Source: Rickettsia typhi
Lineage (GTDB): Bacteria > Pseudomonadota > Alphaproteobacteria > Rickettsiales > Deianiraeaceae
Assembly (NCBI GenBank): GCA_945861605.1
Contig: CAMAVG010000047.1
Coordinates: forward strand, 1-7,110
Length of the DNA stretch: 7,110 nt
Direction: 5' to 3'
Positions 5,116 through 7,110 of the stretch are shown here, piece after piece. The notes beneath the pieces were generated by a model. It saw only the letters and a program-made list of their open reading frames with translations, was not told where the DNA came from and made no database searches. Within the stretch, counting starts at the first letter, position 1, and every line of letters starts with the position of its first letter. The position numbers and the translations under genes are program-made.

Positions 5116-6198
5116 CTAGTCAAGAGCCTTGATATTATTTTTTGAAAATCTCCACCCAATAAAACCTGAAATCAAAATGAGCAGTCCAGTAAATGCAAAT
5201 AAGCTTAATATTGATGGTAGAATTCGCCACTTTAGATATTCAAATTCTTTAAATGACCTACGCACATAATCTTGATTTATTTCTTCAATTATTATGTCAA
5301 TTGCCGAATTAACATCCAATACTTGCATTTCTGATATATTATTACGGATTTTTATGTCAACAATTGAATGAAGAGACCACGAGTGAACCCTTGTATATTG
5401 AATGTGTTTATTTCCGTCAATTCCAATGATGACAACTATATCATTTTTTTTGCCACCATACCAGTAATCAAGCAATTTTAATGCGAAAACCTCATTTTTA
5501 TTTGTTAGAACCATCACAACATTTGCTTGTTTTATGAAGCCAACTTTTTTTAATTTATCCGATAGCATTCCATTGTACATGGTCAAATCTTCTTTATGTA
5601 GCATTCCTGTTAAGTCAATGATTCTATCAATATTGTAATAATCATATACATTGCTTGGATATTTTGGAAGTTGTTTAATTTCTTCTTTGCTTAATGTAAT
5701 TTTACTTGCAAACAAAGAAGTATTTGAACCTTTGATATAATTTGTATAATTGTGTGACTTTGATACTGGATCGCCTATGTTCACTAAAGTATATCGTGAT
5801 GGAGCAATTAACCCCTGTGAATCAATTGTATTGATGTAATAGTTCCCAATGTTTGACATTATTTCATATTCCAAATCAAATGCGTGCGAATAGCAAGTGC
5901 TACAATGTCTAAAACAGCTCCTACCTTTCCCACTTCCCGAACAAGTTGTATGGCAATTACAAGGATAAGAATGGCGACAGTGTATGGTATTAACCTCTTT
6001 TTTTAATACTTCGCCATTGAGTATTTCAACATCTGAAACTTTTGAATGAAATGAAATAATCCAAAACACCAAAAGCAACAATACCAAGGCAGCAAATTGT
6101 ATAAACATTTCACTTAATGTTATTTCATGTTTCCAAATTAATTTAGTTGCAAATATTGATAACGCCAACAACCCAACGATTAACAGGAAGATATGCAT
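5116..6198 (-). CDS. Three-TM membrane protein with a seven-cysteine cluster, unknown function
   Basis: 360 aa. Two N-terminal membrane helices (about 2-22 and 31-50) are followed by a large domain (about 51-325), a third helix (about 327-349) and a basic tail (RFSKNNIKALD). By the positive-inside rule the tail is cytoplasmic and the large domain periplasmic. That domain begins with a dense cluster: Cys74, Cys80, Cys82, Cys86, Cys95, Cys99 and Cys102, with several His, in the pattern YPCNCxTTCSGSGKxRSC...HCxTCYxH. It later has IGDPVSKSHNYTNYIKG (141-157). I recall proteins with this cysteine pattern as uncharacterised membrane proteins of large phages and some plasmids, but that is memory, not a search. 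The start is firm: GAGG 5 nt before the ATG, and only 2 nt after the stop of the LemA-like gene, so the two are translationally coupled. AT-rich codon use and phage-like content suggest horizontal origin. Confidence 0.85.
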   Translation of the reverse strand: MHIFLLIVGLLALSIFATKLIWKHEITLSEMFIQFAALVLLLLVFWIISFHSKVSDVEILNGEVLKKEVNTIHCRHSYPCNCHTTCSGSGKGRSCFRHCSTCYSHAFDLEYEIMSNIGNYYINTIDSQGLIAPSRYTLVNIGDPVSKSHNYTNYIKGSNTSLFASKITLSKEEIKQLPKYPSNVYDYYNIDRIIDLTGMLHKEDLTMYNGMLSDKLKKVGFIKQANVVMVLTNKNEVFALKLLDYWYGGKKNDIVVIIGIDGNKHIQYTRVHSWSLHSIVDIKIRNNISEMQVLDVNSAIDIIIEEINQDYVRRSFKEFEYLKWRILPSILSLFAFTGLLILISGFIGWRFSKNNIKALD

Positions 6199-6200
6199 AA

Positions 6201-6755
6201 TTACCTCAACTTCATTGGTGTTTTTTCATATCCAACCTCAAATGTTTCTTTTGCATAAGAATTTGATATTGGTTGATACTTTTCTAAGTCAATTCTTGGG
6301 AATCCTGCAATTTTTAGTAAAGTTCCAAAATAAAACGAACCAATTGAAGTGTTGTATTCATTTTTGATATCAATAAGCTTTTTATTTTCAATTTCAAAAT
6401 CATTACGCCCAGCTTCAATACTTTCTTGTATTTTTTTATACACAGAGGAATCAAGCGTTGGATTGCTTTCTTTTAAGAATTGAAAAATCGCCTTACTGCC
6501 ATCCTTACCATATCTTCCTTGCATACTTGCGTTCACAATTTCTTTTAAATCATCCTTATACATTGTTGGCACTTGAACCATTTCTCCAATTTTTTGTGAA
6601 TATTGCGATAACACATTTTCCATATTTGTATATTGGCTTTTTATTTGATTATCCATTCTATTGCCATAGTTATACGCACTTACATAGCTTCCAAAAAGCA
6701 AGAATCCAAAGCCAATTGTTGCACATATTATGCTTATTGTAATCATTTTTTTCAT
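6201..6755 (-). CDS. LemA-like membrane-anchored protein
   Basis: 184 aa. One N-terminal membrane helix (about 5-27) without a lipobox, although Cys11 sits within the helix. It is followed by a long, mostly helical periplasmic domain. The layout matches LemA proteins: the YNYGNRMDNQIKSQYTNMEN stretch right after the anchor (28-47) is the counterpart of the YN...VxxxWSNVEN-type start, and the later EYNTSIGSFYFGTLLKIAGF (133-152) is the counterpart of the YNxxxxxFPxxxxAxxxGF segment. A short Pro/Lys-rich tail ends it. The sequence is divergent and the cellular role of LemA is not settled. It is the first gene of a coupled pair with the seven-cysteine membrane protein, so the two probably act together in the envelope. 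ATG 6755 is used; ATG three codons in (6746) is an alternative. No Shine-Dalgarno precedes it, and the only promoter candidate (TTGATT ... AATAGA, minus strand 6831-6803) is weak. Confidence 0.78.
   Translation of the reverse strand: MKKMITISIICATIGFGFLLFGSYVSAYNYGNRMDNQIKSQYTNMENVLSQYSQKIGEMVQVPTMYKDDLKEIVNASMQGRYGKDGSKAIFQFLKESNPTLDSSVYKKIQESIEAGRNDFEIENKKLIDIKNEYNTSIGSFYFGTLLKIAGFPRIDLEKYQPISNSYAKETFEVGYEKTPMKLR
6204..6207 (-). promoter_or_regulatory. Ribosome binding site inside the end of the LemA-like gene
   Basis: GAGG (minus strand 6207-6204) lies immediately before the TAA stop of the LemA-like gene and 5 nt before the ATG of the cysteine-cluster gene. This is the layout expected for translational coupling of the pair. 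Confidence 0.65.
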
Positions 6756-6853
6756 ATATATTTTATTAAATTACCGTTATTTCAGTGTGAATATCCATCA
6801 ACTCTATTCAAACGATTCTTAAAAAAATCAAGCACTTGTTAAATATTTTCAAT

Positions 6854-6878
6854 ATTTTGCAGAATTTTCTTGCAAAAT
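6854..6878. repeat. Inverted repeat over the -35 of the last gene (possible operator)
   Basis: Perfect 8-bp arms ATTTTGCA (6854-6861) and TGCAAAAT (6871-6878) are separated by 9 nt. Their centres are about 17 nt apart, compatible with a dimeric repressor binding one DNA face. The right arm covers the -35 region of the promoter at 6870-6896. There is no T run after it, so it is unlikely to be a terminator. In AT-rich DNA an 8-bp repeat can arise by chance. Confidence 0.4.
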
Positions 6879-6896
6879 TAAAAACAATGGTATAAT
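6870..6896 (+). promoter_or_regulatory. Extended -10 promoter of the last gene
   Basis: Perfect -10 TATAAT (6891-6896) is preceded by TG at 6888-6889, giving TGGTATAAT, an extended -10. The -35 is TTGCAA (6870-6875) with a short 15-nt spacer, or TCTTGC with 17. The extended -10 makes the -35 less critical. Transcription would start near 6903, giving a leader of about 25 nt. Confidence 0.72.
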
Positions 6897-6918
6897 GTTG
6901 TTACATTAATATTTAATT

Positions 6919-6925
6919 GAGGAGG
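6919..6925 (+). promoter_or_regulatory. Strong Shine-Dalgarno of the last gene
   Basis: GAGGAGG lies 3 nt before ATG 6929, complementary to the 16S rRNA 3' end. It is by far the best ribosome binding site in the window and fixes the start of the partial gene; htpG, sucD and the DUF2971 gene have none. Confidence 0.8.
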
Positions 6926-6928
6926 AAT

Positions 6929-7110
6929 ATGCAAACACAACCAACAGGCAATATTGATGTAAAAGCAAGAAAATTGATAAAAGAGAATTTGCAACACCTA
7001 GACCCAGCTCAAGTTAAGGCACTTATAAGCTATCTTATGGCTCAGCCTAATGTGTCATTAAGAAAGAATGCTCCTAAATTTGATGATGATGCTGCTGCTG
7101 CTGCTAAATT
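6929..7110 (+). CDS. N-terminal part of an unrecognised protein (runs off the window)
   Basis: ATG 6929 opens a frame with no stop to the window end (60 complete codons). The start is very secure: perfect Shine-Dalgarno and extended -10 promoter. I do not recognise it. Residues about 10-42 look helical (VKARKLIKENLQHL, then DPAQVKALISYLMAQP), perhaps a small helical bundle. After this comes a charged hinge (RKNAPKF) and a low-complexity DDDAAAAAK stretch coded by GAT x3 and GCT x5. The nearby CCTAAATTTGATGAT and the final GCTAAATT suggest that a KFDDDAAAAA-like unit may repeat beyond the window. No signal peptide or membrane segment is visible. It is divergent from the LemA-like pair, so both may belong to one mobile or accessory module. 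The gene is incomplete here only because the window ends. Confidence 0.75.
   Translation, partial: MQTQPTGNIDVKARKLIKENLQHLDPAQVKALISYLMAQPNVSLRKNAPKFDDDAAAAAK
7082..7105 (+). repeat. Triplet run GAT x3 - GCT x5
   Basis: Pure codon-register triplet repeats inside the last gene, encoding Asp3-Ala5. Because the repeat unit is three bases, slippage would change the length of the Asp/Ala run without breaking the frame. Confidence 0.85.

Noticed and set aside
6458..6842. Plus-strand frames over the LemA-like gene
   Set aside because: Shadows of the minus-strand LemA-like gene and the AT-rich intergenic region.
1..7110. CRISPR array, riboswitch, insertion sequence or integrase
   Set aside because: I found no regularly spaced repeats, no recognisable riboswitch fold, no transposase and no recombinase in any frame.

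Overview
The window looks like a piece of an AT-rich alphaproteobacterial chromosome, with a conserved left half and a mosaic, accessory right half. Alphaproteobacterial affinity is inferred from the wording of HtpG and SucD, which read closest to Rickettsiales/Rhodospirillales-type proteins as I remember them. No search was run, and the genus is not determinable.

Left half (1-3660). The C-terminal end of an unrecognised plus-strand gene meets htpG (Hsp90) tail to tail, and their stop codons overlap. htpG (minus) has a heat-shock-like promoter. Upstream of it on the same strand is a small DUF1640-like coiled-coil membrane protein with its own clear promoter. Divergent from that is sucD, the succinyl-CoA synthetase alpha subunit, present here without sucC beside it. 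A strong stem-loop terminator and tRNA-Gly(GCC) follow.

Middle (3660-5115). This stretch looks repeatedly broken and rejoined. It holds an orphan 101-aa ORF, a short in-frame tail that looks like the 3' end of a lost gene, tRNA-Thr(CGT) with a textbook promoter, and a DUF2971 gene that starts only 16 nt after the tRNA. The DUF2971 gene takes its last codons and stop from a 25-nt antisense copy of a tRNA-Leu-like 3' end. Just beyond lies the first 23 codons of a DODA-type dioxygenase gene (ygiD-like), cut off abruptly. A tRNA 3' end beside a truncated gene is the classic look of an old attachment site or recombination scar.

Right half (5116-7110). A tightly coupled minus-strand pair encodes a LemA-like membrane-anchored protein and a three-TM protein with a seven-cysteine cluster. 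I recall such pairs from phages and plasmids. Divergent from them is the start of an unrecognised gene with an extended -10 promoter, an inverted repeat over its -35, the strongest Shine-Dalgarno in the window, and a run of Asp and Ala codons at the window edge.

The most notable points are the tRNA-Leu scar joined to the DUF2971 gene and the truncated ygiD, the tRNA-Thr/DUF2971 arrangement, and the LemA-like/cysteine-cluster pair as a possible mobile envelope module.
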